Origin: CALKZN01 sp050633785
Lineage (GTDB): Bacteria > Pseudomonadota > Gammaproteobacteria > Arenicellales > Arenicellaceae
Length of the DNA: 64,000 bases
Reading direction: 5' to 3'
Assembly: GCA_050633785.1 (NCBI GenBank)
Contig: JBOEHE010000005.1
Location: 119,167-183,166 of the forward strand
A program made the translations under genes and the position numbers. How positions within the stretch are numbered: position 1 is the stretch's first letter; each line of letters opens with the position of its first letter. Under the pieces are notes generated by a model. The model had not been told where the DNA came from. It saw only the letters and a program-made list of their open reading frames with translations, and did not search any database. Positions 34,999 to 43,789 of the stretch are shown here, piece by piece.

Positions 34999-35649
34999 AT
35001 GAAAAAAACGAATAGAACATCAATACTAATATTCTTAGGCTTGTCACTGTTAATGTCTACAACAGTTTTTGCGGCCAAGAAAAAAACGCATGAAAATATT
35101 GCGACAGATCAAGACAATGGTTTTTATATAAGTGATGCTGCTTATTTTAAGGCGACATCAGGCCATAGTAAAAAAGCCGTTGTTTTTGTCCCTGGTTTTA
35201 TTTTTAATAAAGAAAGCTGGTTTGCCTTAGCAAAAAAATTGCAAACGCAAAATATTTCTTCACTTTCGGTTAATGGCAAGACGGTTGCGATCATTAAAAC
35301 CAGTATTGATTACTTAAAAGCAAAAGGTTACGAGGATATTAGTTTAGTTGGTGGCAGTAGCGGTGCTGCTGCTGTTTTGGCAACAATGAAAGATACTATC
35401 CCAGAAGTTACAAAAATTGTGGCAATGTCTGCAGTGCGCGGGAACCCTGTAGAAGCACAATCTACAGATAAACTGTTCATCGTTTCCAAAGATGAAAAAT
35501 CGTATTCGAAAGTTCAGGGGTTTTATATGGGTTCTGCGGAACCGAAACAATTGAAAGTCTTTCCAGGGAAAAGCCATGCACAGTTTTTATTTAAAAGCGA
35601 ACACAAAGACGAAATCACTAAACTTATTTTAGATTTTATAAAAAAATAG
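34999..35649 (+). CDS. Exported alpha/beta-hydrolase-fold protein
   Basis: 216 aa with a clear Sec signal (KK, long hydrophobic core, VFA-AKK cleavage near 26). The mature protein has the hydrolase-fold elements: VVFVPGFIFNKESW (oxyanion region), LVGGSSGAAAV with a G-x-S-x-G nucleophile elbow, VSKDEKSYSKVQ where the acid residue falls, and a C-terminal GKSHAQFLF histidine. It is small and lacks a cap domain, similar to the dienelactone/BAAT-like group. Substrate unknown. Confidence 0.7.
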   Translation: MKKTNRTSILIFLGLSLLMSTTVFAAKKKTHENIATDQDNGFYISDAAYFKATSGHSKKAVVFVPGFIFNKESWFALAKKLQTQNISSLSVNGKTVAIIKTSIDYLKAKGYEDISLVGGSSGAAAVLATMKDTIPEVTKIVAMSAVRGNPVEAQSTDKLFIVSKDEKSYSKVQGFYMGSAEPKQLKVFPGKSHAQFLFKSEHKDEITKLILDFIKK

Positions 35650-35720
35650 TCATGATATAAGCCTAAGGATAGGTCACGGGAAATAGAGATGATCTTACAT
35701 CATCAAACACATTCAACTGT

Positions 35721-35750
35721 TGTGGGGTGCGCTGATTAGTGCACCCCACA
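35721..35750. terminator. Strong 10-bp hairpin between convergent genes
   Basis: TGTGGGGTGC (35721-35730) pairs perfectly with GCACCCCACA (35741-35750) around a 10-base loop. It lies between the rightward hydrolase and the leftward glyoxalase-fold gene. GC-rich stem but no clear T-run. Confidence 0.6.
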
Positions 35751-35782
35751 TAAATTGGAGAAGCTCAGACCCAACCAACAAA

Positions 35783-36160
35783 CTAATTTAACGAATGTAA
35801 ACCGAACATATTACCTTCGGTATCAACTGCCAGTGAAATAAATCCGAATTCTCCGATTGAAAATTTGGGTCTTGCGACATTGCCACCAGCTGACTCAACT
35901 CTGGATTCTTCCACGGAACAATCGTCGCATGAAAAATAGACAATCACACTATTCTGTCCGACTTGAGCTCCTTCCATTTTAACCAGAGCTCCAGTTGCCC
36001 CGTATTTTTCCATATCTGAGGGAAATGATTTCATGATGATAGTTGAGTCACTGGGATCACCTAAATCACCCAATTGAACATTCAGAACTGACTCATAAAA
36101 TGTTTTAGCTCTGTTCATATCAGCCACATATATATCAAACCAACCTACAGGATTACTCAT
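35783..36160 (-). CDS. VOC (glyoxalase/bleomycin-resistance fold) protein
   Basis: 125 aa. The vicinal-oxygen-chelate fold is recognisable: the opening strand VGWFDIYVADMNRAKTFYESVL, a mid SVIVYFSCDDC strand and the C-terminal DTEGNMFGLHS. This is the short YcgJ/PhnB-like type commonly encoded beside YafY-like regulators. Catalytic role not assignable. Divergent from the WYL regulator, which probably controls it. Confidence 0.75.
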   Translation of the reverse strand: MSNPVGWFDIYVADMNRAKTFYESVLNVQLGDLGDPSDSTIIMKSFPSDMEKYGATGALVKMEGAQVGQNSVIVYFSCDDCSVEESRVESAGGNVARPKFSIGEFGFISLAVDTEGNMFGLHSLN

Positions 36161-36387
36161 ATTTTTTCACTCCAGTATTTAATCAAAATTAGGCAAAAAC
36201 GAATGTCTCAGTTAATCGTTATTATGCCGTTACCAAATTATGCAAAAGTCACGCAAAGTGACACTGCAATGGATAAACACACCAGAGAAACTAACAAGCT
36301 TACGCAAGTCATTCGCCCTTGTCTTCATATCCAATCATTAAGTGTCTTCTCATCCTTATATGAATGAATACACAGTATAAAGACCTG

Positions 36388-36430
36388 CTACTGACAGCAT
36401 GGTGTCAGTAGACTTGCGTTAGACTATAAT
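36388..36430 (+). promoter_or_regulatory. Promoter and operator of the WYL regulator
   Basis: CTACTGACA (36388-36396) and TGTCAGTAG (36403-36411) form a 9-bp-arm inverted repeat with a 6-base centre. A perfect TATAAT lies at 36425-36430 and the -35 region (GTGTCA, 17 bases before it) falls within the right arm. The layout suggests autorepression and control of the divergent VOC gene. Confidence 0.6.
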
Positions 36431-36456
36431 TCAACAACAATTTAAGGGGAATCGAC

Positions 36457-37161
36457 ATGCGGCGTGCAGATAGACTTATAAAACTCGTTCACTTTCTTCG
36501 CAGTAGACGCCGGGCAGTGACTGCTAAACAGATTGCTGAAGAGTTCAATATTTGTACGCGCACTGTGTATCGAGACATTCACGATTTAATGGATTCCGGA
36601 GCGCCAATTTCAGGAGAAGCAGGTGTTGGCTACATCATAGACAAACAATACTATCTCCCGCCCATAACCTTTGATATCGACGAGTTAGAAGCCATTGGCT
36701 TGGGCATCAGCATGGTCCGTCAGTGGACTGATGAAAAGTTTGCTGCTAAAGCCAATACTGCATTCGAAAAAATTCAAGCCGTATTACCCGCAGACCTGCA
36801 GGGTGAACTGGAACAAATCACCACATACTCATTACCTTCTTGCCCCATACTTCCCTGGACTGTCAGCTTTTCAGGTTTGCGAGAATGCATTCGCACACGG
36901 CGCAAAATACACATTGAATACAACGATGAATCTCAACAGAATACCTCTCGTACATTAAGACCATTGGCTTTAATTTTTTTCAGTCCAGTATGGGTCTTAG
37001 CCAGCTGGTGTGAAAAGCGTAAGGACTTTCGTCACTTCAGGCTAGACCGGATCCGCACCTTGCAATACTGCGAAGATACTTTCGACGATGAGCCAGACAA
37101 AAACCTCAAGGCGTATACGTCTAAAGAGTCAGCTTGTCATGCAGAAAAAAATGGTTATTAA
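36457..37161 (+). CDS. YafY-type HTH/WYL-domain transcriptional regulator
   Basis: 234 aa. The N-terminal DeoR-like helix-turn-helix is VTAKQIAEEFNICTRTVYRDIHDL, followed by GAPISGEAGVGYII, the wing typical of YafY proteins. A WYL domain follows at about 145-210, where the W-Y-L residues are replaced by WVLASWCEKRKDFRHFRLDRI. AAGGGG precedes the ATG. Probably senses a small ligand through the WYL domain and controls the divergent VOC gene. Confidence 0.85.
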   Translation: MRRADRLIKLVHFLRSRRRAVTAKQIAEEFNICTRTVYRDIHDLMDSGAPISGEAGVGYIIDKQYYLPPITFDIDELEAIGLGISMVRQWTDEKFAAKANTAFEKIQAVLPADLQGELEQITTYSLPSCPILPWTVSFSGLRECIRTRRKIHIEYNDESQQNTSRTLRPLALIFFSPVWVLASWCEKRKDFRHFRLDRIRTLQYCEDTFDDEPDKNLKAYTSKESACHAEKNGY

Positions 37162-37232
37162 AACGTATCTGCTCTGATCCTATAGATAAAAATGAGCCAT
37201 CTCTGTTTTTCTTATAGCTGACATCCCGGTTG

Positions 37233-37700
37233 TCAGGTATTCATTGGCACTGGTTTTATATCCGCTTTTTGATACAAGGGGTGAGCAGGCTCACCTGATT
37301 TATTTAATTTTAAACAATGGACTTCAGGTAGAAGTGCTTTTACTTGTTCTGAACGATCAAGGTATGAACCATCGTTTCCCCATGCCGCTACAATCAAACC
37401 AGCATCATTTGCCAGTTTTTTCAGCCAATCATTGTTTTCAGCGCCAATGGGGTCTTTGACAGCTTTCATGTCATTGGGTTCTGTAGCACGATAAGCAAAC
37501 AGATTGGCCATGCACACTCCACCATACCCCCATGACTTGGCATAACTGATGCATCGAGCTAATGTTCGATCATCAGTAGTTTCATCAGCCGTAGATGGGT
37601 TTAACCCCACGAACATAACATAAGGCTTTGAGTCATCCCAGGTTCGCCATAACGCAAAACGATACTTTCTGCATTCAGATAATTTTGCTGTATTTTTCAC
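37233..37700 (-). CDS. DUF1643 family protein
   Basis: 155 aa. The DUF1643 core is clear: MFVGLNPSTADETTDDRT, then CISYAKSWGYGGVCMANLFAYRAT and IVAAWGNDG. No biochemical function is established. Single gene, cytoplasmic. Confidence 0.8.
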   Translation of the reverse strand: MKNTAKLSECRKYRFALWRTWDDSKPYVMFVGLNPSTADETTDDRTLARCISYAKSWGYGGVCMANLFAYRATEPNDMKAVKDPIGAENNDWLKKLANDAGLIVAAWGNDGSYLDRSEQVKALLPEVHCLKLNKSGEPAHPLYQKADIKPVPMNT

Positions 37701-38074
37701 TATTTACACCTTGCTTGTGATGACCTTAAACCATTTTAATCATCATCCCAGAAAAACCAAAGGGTTATTATTTATGAACTCAGGCACTCATGATTCAAGG
37801 CATTTTTCTGGATGATTTTAACGTGCAAGTGTGATCAATTTGTCTTCCTGCCCCTCTTTTGATTGATGGCTAAAATAGACAAGTGCTTTGATTCAAATAC
37901 CCAACAATGTTCCCTGAGTCGCATGCCCTACTCCTTTATGTACTAAAAAAACGACTTGAATCCAGCCTTCAAACCTAGATTATTTTCAGTAATTATTTTT
38001 TATTGTAAGTGCGTATTGAGTAATATAAACCTATACTAAATGTGGGGATGAAAATTTTTCAGCAAAGGTGGTCT
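37701..38074. other. Intergenic region with a long imperfect inverted repeat
   Basis: No gene. ATCATCCCAGAAAAA (37742-37756) pairs with TTTTTCTGGATGAT (37803-37816) with one bulged base, and flanking TTAATC / GATTTTAA-type bases extend it. The 46-base loop can fold further (TGAA...TTCA). Both flanking genes read away from it, so it is not a terminator. It may be a small RNA, a REP-like element or an operator. AAAGGTGG near 38062-38069 is the ribosome site of the next gene. Confidence 0.4.
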
Positions 38075-41000
38075 ATGAAAACAGCTGTAGCGCTAATATT
38101 CCGGCAGGTTCTTATAACTACGATTCTGCCTTTACTCATTACACATCAAGCTTTTGCAAACCCGAATACGTTTGAAGTCCGTGCAGTTAATATTGGCGGA
38201 ACCAATGCTGGCACAGGGTTTATCACCATCACATTTGATGCCCCATTTATCGTCACTCCATTAGTATTTACCTTGGGCGCAACAAACGGTGGCCATGCCT
38301 GTGACGCCAGAGTGACTAATGTGACTCTGACATCTTTTGATGTCGCCTGTGTTGAATCATCTAATTACAACGGCCCACATACTGGTATGGCCATCCAATA
38401 TTTAGCAATAACACCAGGAGTCCATGCCATTCCAACCAGTGGTGGTGGCACTGTCACATTTGAAGCAGGCTCCATCAGCACGACTACGCAACAATATAAC
38501 TATGTGTGTCCACCAGGAGATGCAGTAACTGACTGTGTTACCGAAGGCTTTGATACCGTAACTCCAGCAACCAGTTTCAGTGCAACACCCGTTATTCTGG
38601 GGCAGGTGCAAACTTCGGTAAATGAATCCGCGACACCTCCGGGAACCACGTCTCAACCTTTCTTGACAACGGCATTTGATATTGATGAATCCAATGCCAC
38701 CAGCTTCGGATTAGCAATAGAGCGTAATGAAGATATTGCTGGTGCTGTTACCATGAATGAAACCGTTGCCTGGCTGGCAGTTGAACGAACCACGGCTTGT
38801 GAAACTCTGGATTTCAGCGCTCTAGGTGGTCCTTCTGCAGTTAACTTTCAGGCGTTTGCAACCGATGAGTTTGACAATGGCACCGCAGGGGATACAGATG
38901 GTTTTGATGCCTTGGATGGCTGGACTAATGGCTGTAATGCCAATGAAGGAGCCAGTTTTGCTGCTGGTTGTTTTACTACTGCGCCTGTTGTTCTGGCCAA
39001 CAAGCGATCACGCAACGAATCAGATGGCGGCTGGTTAAGGCAATGCACCATCAACACCAGCGAAGTACGACTGACAATCGATGAAGATCGTGGTTCAGAT
39101 ACAGAACGTGCTCATGCCGACGAATCTGCCAGCATATTGGCTTTCGGTCCGGCATTTTCTACCCCAGTAACTTTAAGCAATATATCGGTCTCTACAACTC
39201 AGAAAACAGCCGATTTCTCATGGCAGACAGCAACAGAAACCTTCAATATTGGTTTCAATCTGTGGGGAGAATTTAACAACAAATGGATTCGCTTAAACAA
39301 ACACATGATCCCCAGTCTGGCTCGCGACAAACTGACACCAAGCAATTATTCACAGACTGTTCGCTTCAAAGACAAGCATCGAGGGCAAATCGTTAAATTC
39401 GGTATTTCCAGTCTTGATGTAAGTGGTAAAGAAGAGTTTTTCGGTCCATTTTTAGAAGGTCAGAGCTATGGCGAACAAGCCATTCCAGAACCCATAGACT
39501 GGCAAATTGTCAGAGCTGATTATATACAGCGTATGCAGGACCGAGGTTATGTCTTTAACGATGGACGCTGGCTCAAACCCAAAGTCAAAGGGGGGAGCAA
39601 TGACCATGATCAATGGTTGAATATTTCAACCCCGAAACAAGGCATTTATTCGCTCAGTTTTGCTGATATTGTTTCTCAAGGTTTGGATTGGAATGGCGTT
39701 CCAATCAATAAAATAGCATTAACATTCAAAGGGCAAGCCATACCCCGACATATTGTAAGCGAGGATCGTTTTTTTAATGATGGAGATCACATAGAATTTC
39801 TCGCACTGTCACCGCAAGGGCACGATGCCCTCTATCTTGAAGAGCTGACTTATCAACTGCAAGTGGATAAACACCGAGCTTTGGATATGACAACCATTGA
39901 GCACAGCCTGGATTTTGCAACAAATGAGAGTGAGACCTCAAACCGCCAATTGATTGCTCAACGTTTGGGCAATCAAACATTCTATACCGAGTTAAGCCCA
40001 AATGATCCATGGATGGACACAGAGCTGTTCAGTTATGGATCACCGGCCGAAAAAGTCTATTCATTCGCAGTTTCTGATGATTTGATTGCAGACTCTGAAG
40101 GAAAGCTTCGCTTAAGCCTCGCCGGCGGTATAGATTACCCCGGTGTAACGCCGGATCACCACCTGCAAGTGTTGGTCAATGAACAAGTGGTGTTTGACGG
40201 TGTGGAAGATGGTTTTGTTGATTGGCAACTCAATATATCCCTGGTTGATGGGATTCTGAAAACAGGATTGAACACCATCAAACTGATCCTGCCAGCCGAT
40301 ACAGGATATCCCGTTGATATTGTTAATGTGGACTTTATAGAGCTCGGTGCTTATGCACCGTTGGTTTGGTCTGTGAACAACAACCAAGCAACTCAATTTG
40401 CAGCACAAACGGGTATGAAAGCCTATCAAGTTTCCGTAGACACACACCCCGGTGAATTATCAGCCTATATTTTTGATCACACGGGCAATGTTTCAAGGGT
40501 GACGGATTTAAGCAAACGCGCCCAAGCTAATAGCAACAGCCTGACCTTGCCAGCACTGGCAATGCAAGACAAAATAGGAGGTGTGACTTATTGGTTGGGT
40601 TCCAGAGCACAGATGCTGCAAGCCAGCAATCTGAGCAAAAGCTCAGCGAAAAAGATGCTGTCAGAACAGGCTGACTATCTGGTTATTGCACATCCCAGTT
40701 TCATCGGTGAAGATCTGGATGCCTATGTTGAATACAAGCAATCGACTGGTTTGAGTACCAGGGTTGTTGATTTATCAGACATCATTGAACAATTTGGCTT
40801 TGCCATGAACACACCCGAGGCAGTGAGAAATTATTTGCTTGCGGCCAATCACTCAGCACCCTTTCAGTATATATTGCTGGTGGGAGGACATAGCTACGAC
40901 TACTTAGATCACTTGAATCAAGGTTCAGTCAGTTTTATTCCTACATGGTACCGTCCAGTTGATTTAATTCAATACGGACCAACAGACACACCTTTTGTTC

Positions 41001-41734
41001 AACTGACCGCCGACGGCAAGCCCGATAAAGCCATTGGCCGGTGGCCGGTAAGAACATTGACTGATTTGCAACACATTATCCGCAAAACCATCGAGTGGGA
41101 TGTTAATCAAATGTCTGTGGAACAAAGTGCCTTATTAATTGCAGAACAAAAGGAAGGCAATATGAACTTTGCATTGCAATTGGATGCAGCAATGCAAGCA
41201 ACGGTGAACAAATGGAACGATGTGACACAGATCTATTTAGATGATGTATTTGCCCAACAACCAGCGGGAACCATTGCAGATGCACGCCAAAGCATTATTG
41301 ATCGAATTAACCAAGGAGTCGGTTTAACTGTGTTTAATGGACATGGCAGTCCCTCCTCCTGGACGTTTCAAAGTTTGATGAACTGGCAGCATTTGCAAAC
41401 TATGGAAAACCACGGCAAACCGACAATGATAATGCCTCTGGCATGTTATACCACCTATTACGAAACTCCCAGCGTCAACTCACTGGCACATCAGTGGCTG
41501 TTCTACTCTAACTCCACAGAGTCGCAAGGTGCTGTTGCCATTCATGGCGCCATGGTACTTGGAGAGTATCGAGAAAATGCCAAGTTCGCGGATTCGTTAC
41601 TGAAACGACAATTAAAACAAGGCAAAACTCTGGGAGAAGGCATTTTAGCGGTCAAACGTTCCTTGTCCCCATGGAATCAAATGGTGAACAATTGGGCCTT
41701 GTTGGGTGATCCTACATTGAGAATGGGACAATGA
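38075..41734 (+). CDS. Secreted C25 (gingipain-like) cysteine peptidase
   Basis: 1219 aa from the ATG at 38075, chosen for AAAGGTGG upstream and because a signal peptide then follows directly (cleavage after HQAFA). Earlier in-frame starts at 38042 (GTG) and 38048 exist. Two tandem beta-sandwich repeats at about 20-120 and 140-240 (FSATPVILGQVQT, ETVAWLAVER) resemble H-type lectin-like domains. The peptidase domain is C-terminal: DYLVIAHPSFIGEDLDAYVEYK opens it, His1090 lies in FNGHGSPS and Cys1124 in MPLACYTTYYE, the C25 dyad. It ends LLGDPTLRMG with no type 9 sorting domain. Probably released or surface-bound for protein scavenging. Confidence 0.82.
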   Translation: MKTAVALIFRQVLITTILPLLITHQAFANPNTFEVRAVNIGGTNAGTGFITITFDAPFIVTPLVFTLGATNGGHACDARVTNVTLTSFDVACVESSNYNGPHTGMAIQYLAITPGVHAIPTSGGGTVTFEAGSISTTTQQYNYVCPPGDAVTDCVTEGFDTVTPATSFSATPVILGQVQTSVNESATPPGTTSQPFLTTAFDIDESNATSFGLAIERNEDIAGAVTMNETVAWLAVERTTACETLDFSALGGPSAVNFQAFATDEFDNGTAGDTDGFDALDGWTNGCNANEGASFAAGCFTTAPVVLANKRSRNESDGGWLRQCTINTSEVRLTIDEDRGSDTERAHADESASILAFGPAFSTPVTLSNISVSTTQKTADFSWQTATETFNIGFNLWGEFNNKWIRLNKHMIPSLARDKLTPSNYSQTVRFKDKHRGQIVKFGISSLDVSGKEEFFGPFLEGQSYGEQAIPEPIDWQIVRADYIQRMQDRGYVFNDGRWLKPKVKGGSNDHDQWLNISTPKQGIYSLSFADIVSQGLDWNGVPINKIALTFKGQAIPRHIVSEDRFFNDGDHIEFLALSPQGHDALYLEELTYQLQVDKHRALDMTTIEHSLDFATNESETSNRQLIAQRLGNQTFYTELSPNDPWMDTELFSYGSPAEKVYSFAVSDDLIADSEGKLRLSLAGGIDYPGVTPDHHLQVLVNEQVVFDGVEDGFVDWQLNISLVDGILKTGLNTIKLILPADTGYPVDIVNVDFIELGAYAPLVWSVNNNQATQFAAQTGMKAYQVSVDTHPGELSAYIFDHTGNVSRVTDLSKRAQANSNSLTLPALAMQDKIGGVTYWLGSRAQMLQASNLSKSSAKKMLSEQADYLVIAHPSFIGEDLDAYVEYKQSTGLSTRVVDLSDIIEQFGFAMNTPEAVRNYLLAANHSAPFQYILLVGGHSYDYLDHLNQGSVSFIPTWYRPVDLIQYGPTDTPFVQLTADGKPDKAIGRWPVRTLTDLQHIIRKTIEWDVNQMSVEQSALLIAEQKEGNMNFALQLDAAMQATVNKWNDVTQIYLDDVFAQQPAGTIADARQSIIDRINQGVGLTVFNGHGSPSSWTFQSLMNWQHLQTMENHGKPTMIMPLACYTTYYETPSVNSLAHQWLFYSNSTESQGAVAIHGAMVLGEYRENAKFADSLLKRQLKQGKTLGEGILAVKRSLSPWNQMVNNWALLGDPTLRMGQ

Positions 41735-41821
41735 TGTATAACAAATATTTTGCCATGACTTGTTCGGATTAAGTTGCTTTTATCCAATGTAACTTTATCC
41801 CCAGCATTCTATAAAGCATAA

Positions 41822-41847
41822 GGGCAACGCTTAACACCACGTTGCCC
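41822..41847. terminator. Hairpin terminator between convergent genes
   Basis: GGGCAACG (41822-41829) pairs with CGTTGCCC (41840-41847), with A-U pairs extending it outward, around a 10-base loop. It is followed by CTACTTTATTT on the plus strand. Suits bidirectional termination of the peptidase gene and the leftward small gene. Confidence 0.6.
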
Positions 41848-41871
41848 CTACTTTATTTGATTTGCCTCGTT

Positions 41872-42294
41872 CTACTTGTTACATAGTTTTATGAACTCCT
41901 CCATGGATTCTGCTGGTGGGCCATCACCGGCAATGTACCCATACTTTGAACGGGTAAACTCTTTTAATTTCAGCAAACAGCTGGTACTGATATTCTCCTT
42001 AACAGTTAATCCAAAAACAACAGTACCGTCTGAGTTAAAATACACCCAACCACCATTGGGATTGTCTCGCAAGTTTCCTTTCAAGCGAATACTGCCTTCT
42101 GATTTTTTATGAAAACAACCGCTATAAATAAACTCTTTCGCATTAATAATAGACAGTTGTTCCGTTCCTATATCAAGTGAATACTCTCCGCTATCTCCAT
42201 CTAGGTTTAATGATGGAATTAACTGACTCGCATAATCCAGAAGTTTATTCGGGTTTCTATCGAGTTTTATAATATAAATATCCCAATATTCCAT
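41872..42294 (-). CDS. Hypothetical protein
   Basis: 140 aa, no signal or membrane span. The chain alternates beta-type strands (GGWVYFNSDGTVVFGLTV) and ends with two Cys. No family recognised. The size and isolated position resemble orphan immunity-type proteins, but nothing shows that directly. A 34-codon frame beginning near 42395 overlaps its start in another frame. Confidence 0.45.
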   Translation of the reverse strand: MEYWDIYIIKLDRNPNKLLDYASQLIPSLNLDGDSGEYSLDIGTEQLSIINAKEFIYSGCFHKKSEGSIRLKGNLRDNPNGGWVYFNSDGTVVFGLTVKENISTSCLLKLKEFTRSKYGYIAGDGPPAESMEEFIKLCNK

Positions 42295-42469
42295 CTTTGT
42301 ACTAAGACATCATACTCGATAAACGAACTGGGATTGCGCTGCCCATATTTCAGTAGTTTTTCATACATATTTATAGATACTCTCTAAGTATTGGATTTGG
42401 TTGCAAAAAAGGTGCAATTTTTTTGTTTTTTCATTGATTACTACAATATCATGGACATACTTTAAACCT

Positions 42470-42682
42470 TTATGCACTCGAATAGGGTTGCTGCTTTACA
42501 TTAGAAAAGTGCTCAACATAAAAGCTTTTGCTGTGTAAATAGACACCTTTATAGAAGGGGTTTCGTTCTCCTACAGTTACCTTACCGACATTAAGTTCCT
42601 TCAAGGTTTTCTCAGCCACATCTAGAAGCTGATTATTAAATAAAGCGAAAACTTTACATGATCAACCACAAGTTCCATCCAT
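42470..42682 (-). pseudogene. 71-codon frame interrupted by an in-frame TGA at codon 7
   Basis: An ATG at 42682 with AGGAG seven bases upstream reads M-D-G-T-C-G, then TGA (42664-42662), then S-C-K and 60 more sense codons to TAA at 42470-42472. The part after the TGA looks protein-like (VFALFNNQLLDVAEKTLKEL and further). A shift from the second ATG (42678) into the same frame would also give a continuous protein, so a frameshift is an equal explanation. No homologue recognised. Selenocysteine at the TGA is possible in principle but no convincing SECIS stem follows. Confidence 0.35.
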
Positions 42683-42835
42683 CGTTTCTCCTGTATTCCT
42701 CAGGCCCAGTAGTGAGTTTACAAACAGATCAATACCAAGCATAGCGAATGTTTGTCTTCGGCCTTTATTAATTTTGTACATCCCCTCTCTACTCTTCAAA
42801 TTGTTTACTAACTATAGTTGCATAAGCTATACGAG

Positions 42836-43246
42836 TTAACTGCCTTTACCACACAGACGGATTAAAGCTTTAGAAAACTTTATGATCTGTTTGTTGCTTG
42901 GGTTATCTGATAAATTAGCGATTAAGTCAGCGACTTTTACAGTACGAGCTAGCTCATTGCGCATAATTAAATCAATATAATCCTCGAAGCGTTGTTCTCG
43001 TTTTTTCGTTAGCACCTTGATTATTTCGATATTTCTTTGAGATATTCCCCTGCTTTTCAAATCATTAATTTGGATGTCAGTATCTTCTAATACATCGTGC
43101 AACCAGGCAACCACCTTTGCATCTTCACCAGTTACTTTAGATGCCACCAGTTCCAGGTGGCACGTATAAGGGCTGCCATCTTTCCTAAACTGACCTTCAT
43201 GAGCCTCTATTGCCAGCAGCTGTGCTATTTCAAGTTCTGTCGTCAT
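42836..43246 (-). CDS. HD-domain protein, RSH/MESH1-like
   Basis: 136 aa. It matches the hydrolase half of RelA/SpoT proteins: AHEGQFRKDGSPYTCH supplies His16 and His30, VVAWLHDVLEDT supplies His50-Asp51 and the Glu54-Asp55 pair, and ARTVKVADLIANL supplies Asp107. These are the manganese ligands and catalytic residues of (p)ppGpp hydrolases and MESH1. The chain is shorter than MESH1 (about 180). A small alarmone or nucleotide pyrophosphohydrolase is the best guess. No synthetase domain is present or adjacent. Confidence 0.7.
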   Translation of the reverse strand: MTTELEIAQLLAIEAHEGQFRKDGSPYTCHLELVASKVTGEDAKVVAWLHDVLEDTDIQINDLKSRGISQRNIEIIKVLTKKREQRFEDYIDLIMRNELARTVKVADLIANLSDNPSNKQIIKFSKALIRLCGKGS

Positions 43247-43325
43247 GATTTGTAATTAAGTTCCAATAACCAGTTGTTTTTTCGCTATTCAGCATAAAGG
43301 ACACTATTGATTAGTTTTTTATGCG

Positions 43326-43748
43326 TTATTGGCCTTTCATACTCAATATAATTTTGTTCAACCTTGTCTTTATTGACTCTACATCACTTTTGAATGCAGG
43401 AGATAATAACTGCGCACCATTCTTGATAAGCGCATAAGCGACACTGGCACCAGTCCAGGCAAGCAGGAAAAGACACAATATTGCGAAAACTCCTGCCCCT
43501 CCCTCTCCTATTGAAACTGAATGCAATTCATCAACAACCAGAAATGTCTGTCCATTTAACCATTCAGTGACATCCATAACAAATCTGCTTGAACCAAAAT
43601 CATTGTAGGTACTTAGAAGTTCTCTCGCTAGATAGAAACAAATAAACAGTCCTATTCCAATCATGCCAAATCCGAGAATTCGGACTATAGTATTTTTACC
43701 CGTTTCATTCATATTTTGATTCATATTATTTAGCGAAGCCTTATTCAC
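43326..43748 (-). CDS. Hypothetical two-span membrane protein
   Basis: 140 aa with hydrophobic segments at about 22-42 and 85-108, a hydrophilic loop between them and a basic C-terminal tail. No family recognised. An 8-base inverted repeat CCAATAAC / GTTATTGG lies between it and the HD gene. The upstream small gene ends 41 bases before. Confidence 0.45.
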   Translation of the reverse strand: MNKASLNNMNQNMNETGKNTIVRILGFGMIGIGLFICFYLARELLSTYNDFGSSRFVMDVTEWLNGQTFLVVDELHSVSIGEGGAGVFAILCLFLLAWTGASVAYALIKNGAQLLSPAFKSDVESIKTRLNKIILSMKGQ

Positions 43749-43789
43749 CTTGCCTCATCGGTTTGTTTTTCTCAGAACTATTGCTCTCA

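Noticed and set aside
42300..42400. 34-codon frame (MYEKLLKYGQRNP) overlapping the start of the 140-residue hypothetical gene
   Set aside because: Short, no clear ribosome site, and out of frame with the neighbour; cannot be separated from chance.
42662..42664. Selenocysteine codon as a firm call
   Set aside because: No stable stem-loop with the expected apical bases follows the TGA, and the ORF has no recognised selenoprotein family.
43261..43330. CCAATAAC...GTTATTGG repeat as an attC recombination site
   Set aside because: The arms do not fit the RYYYAAC/GTTRRRY core; it is a plain inverted repeat.
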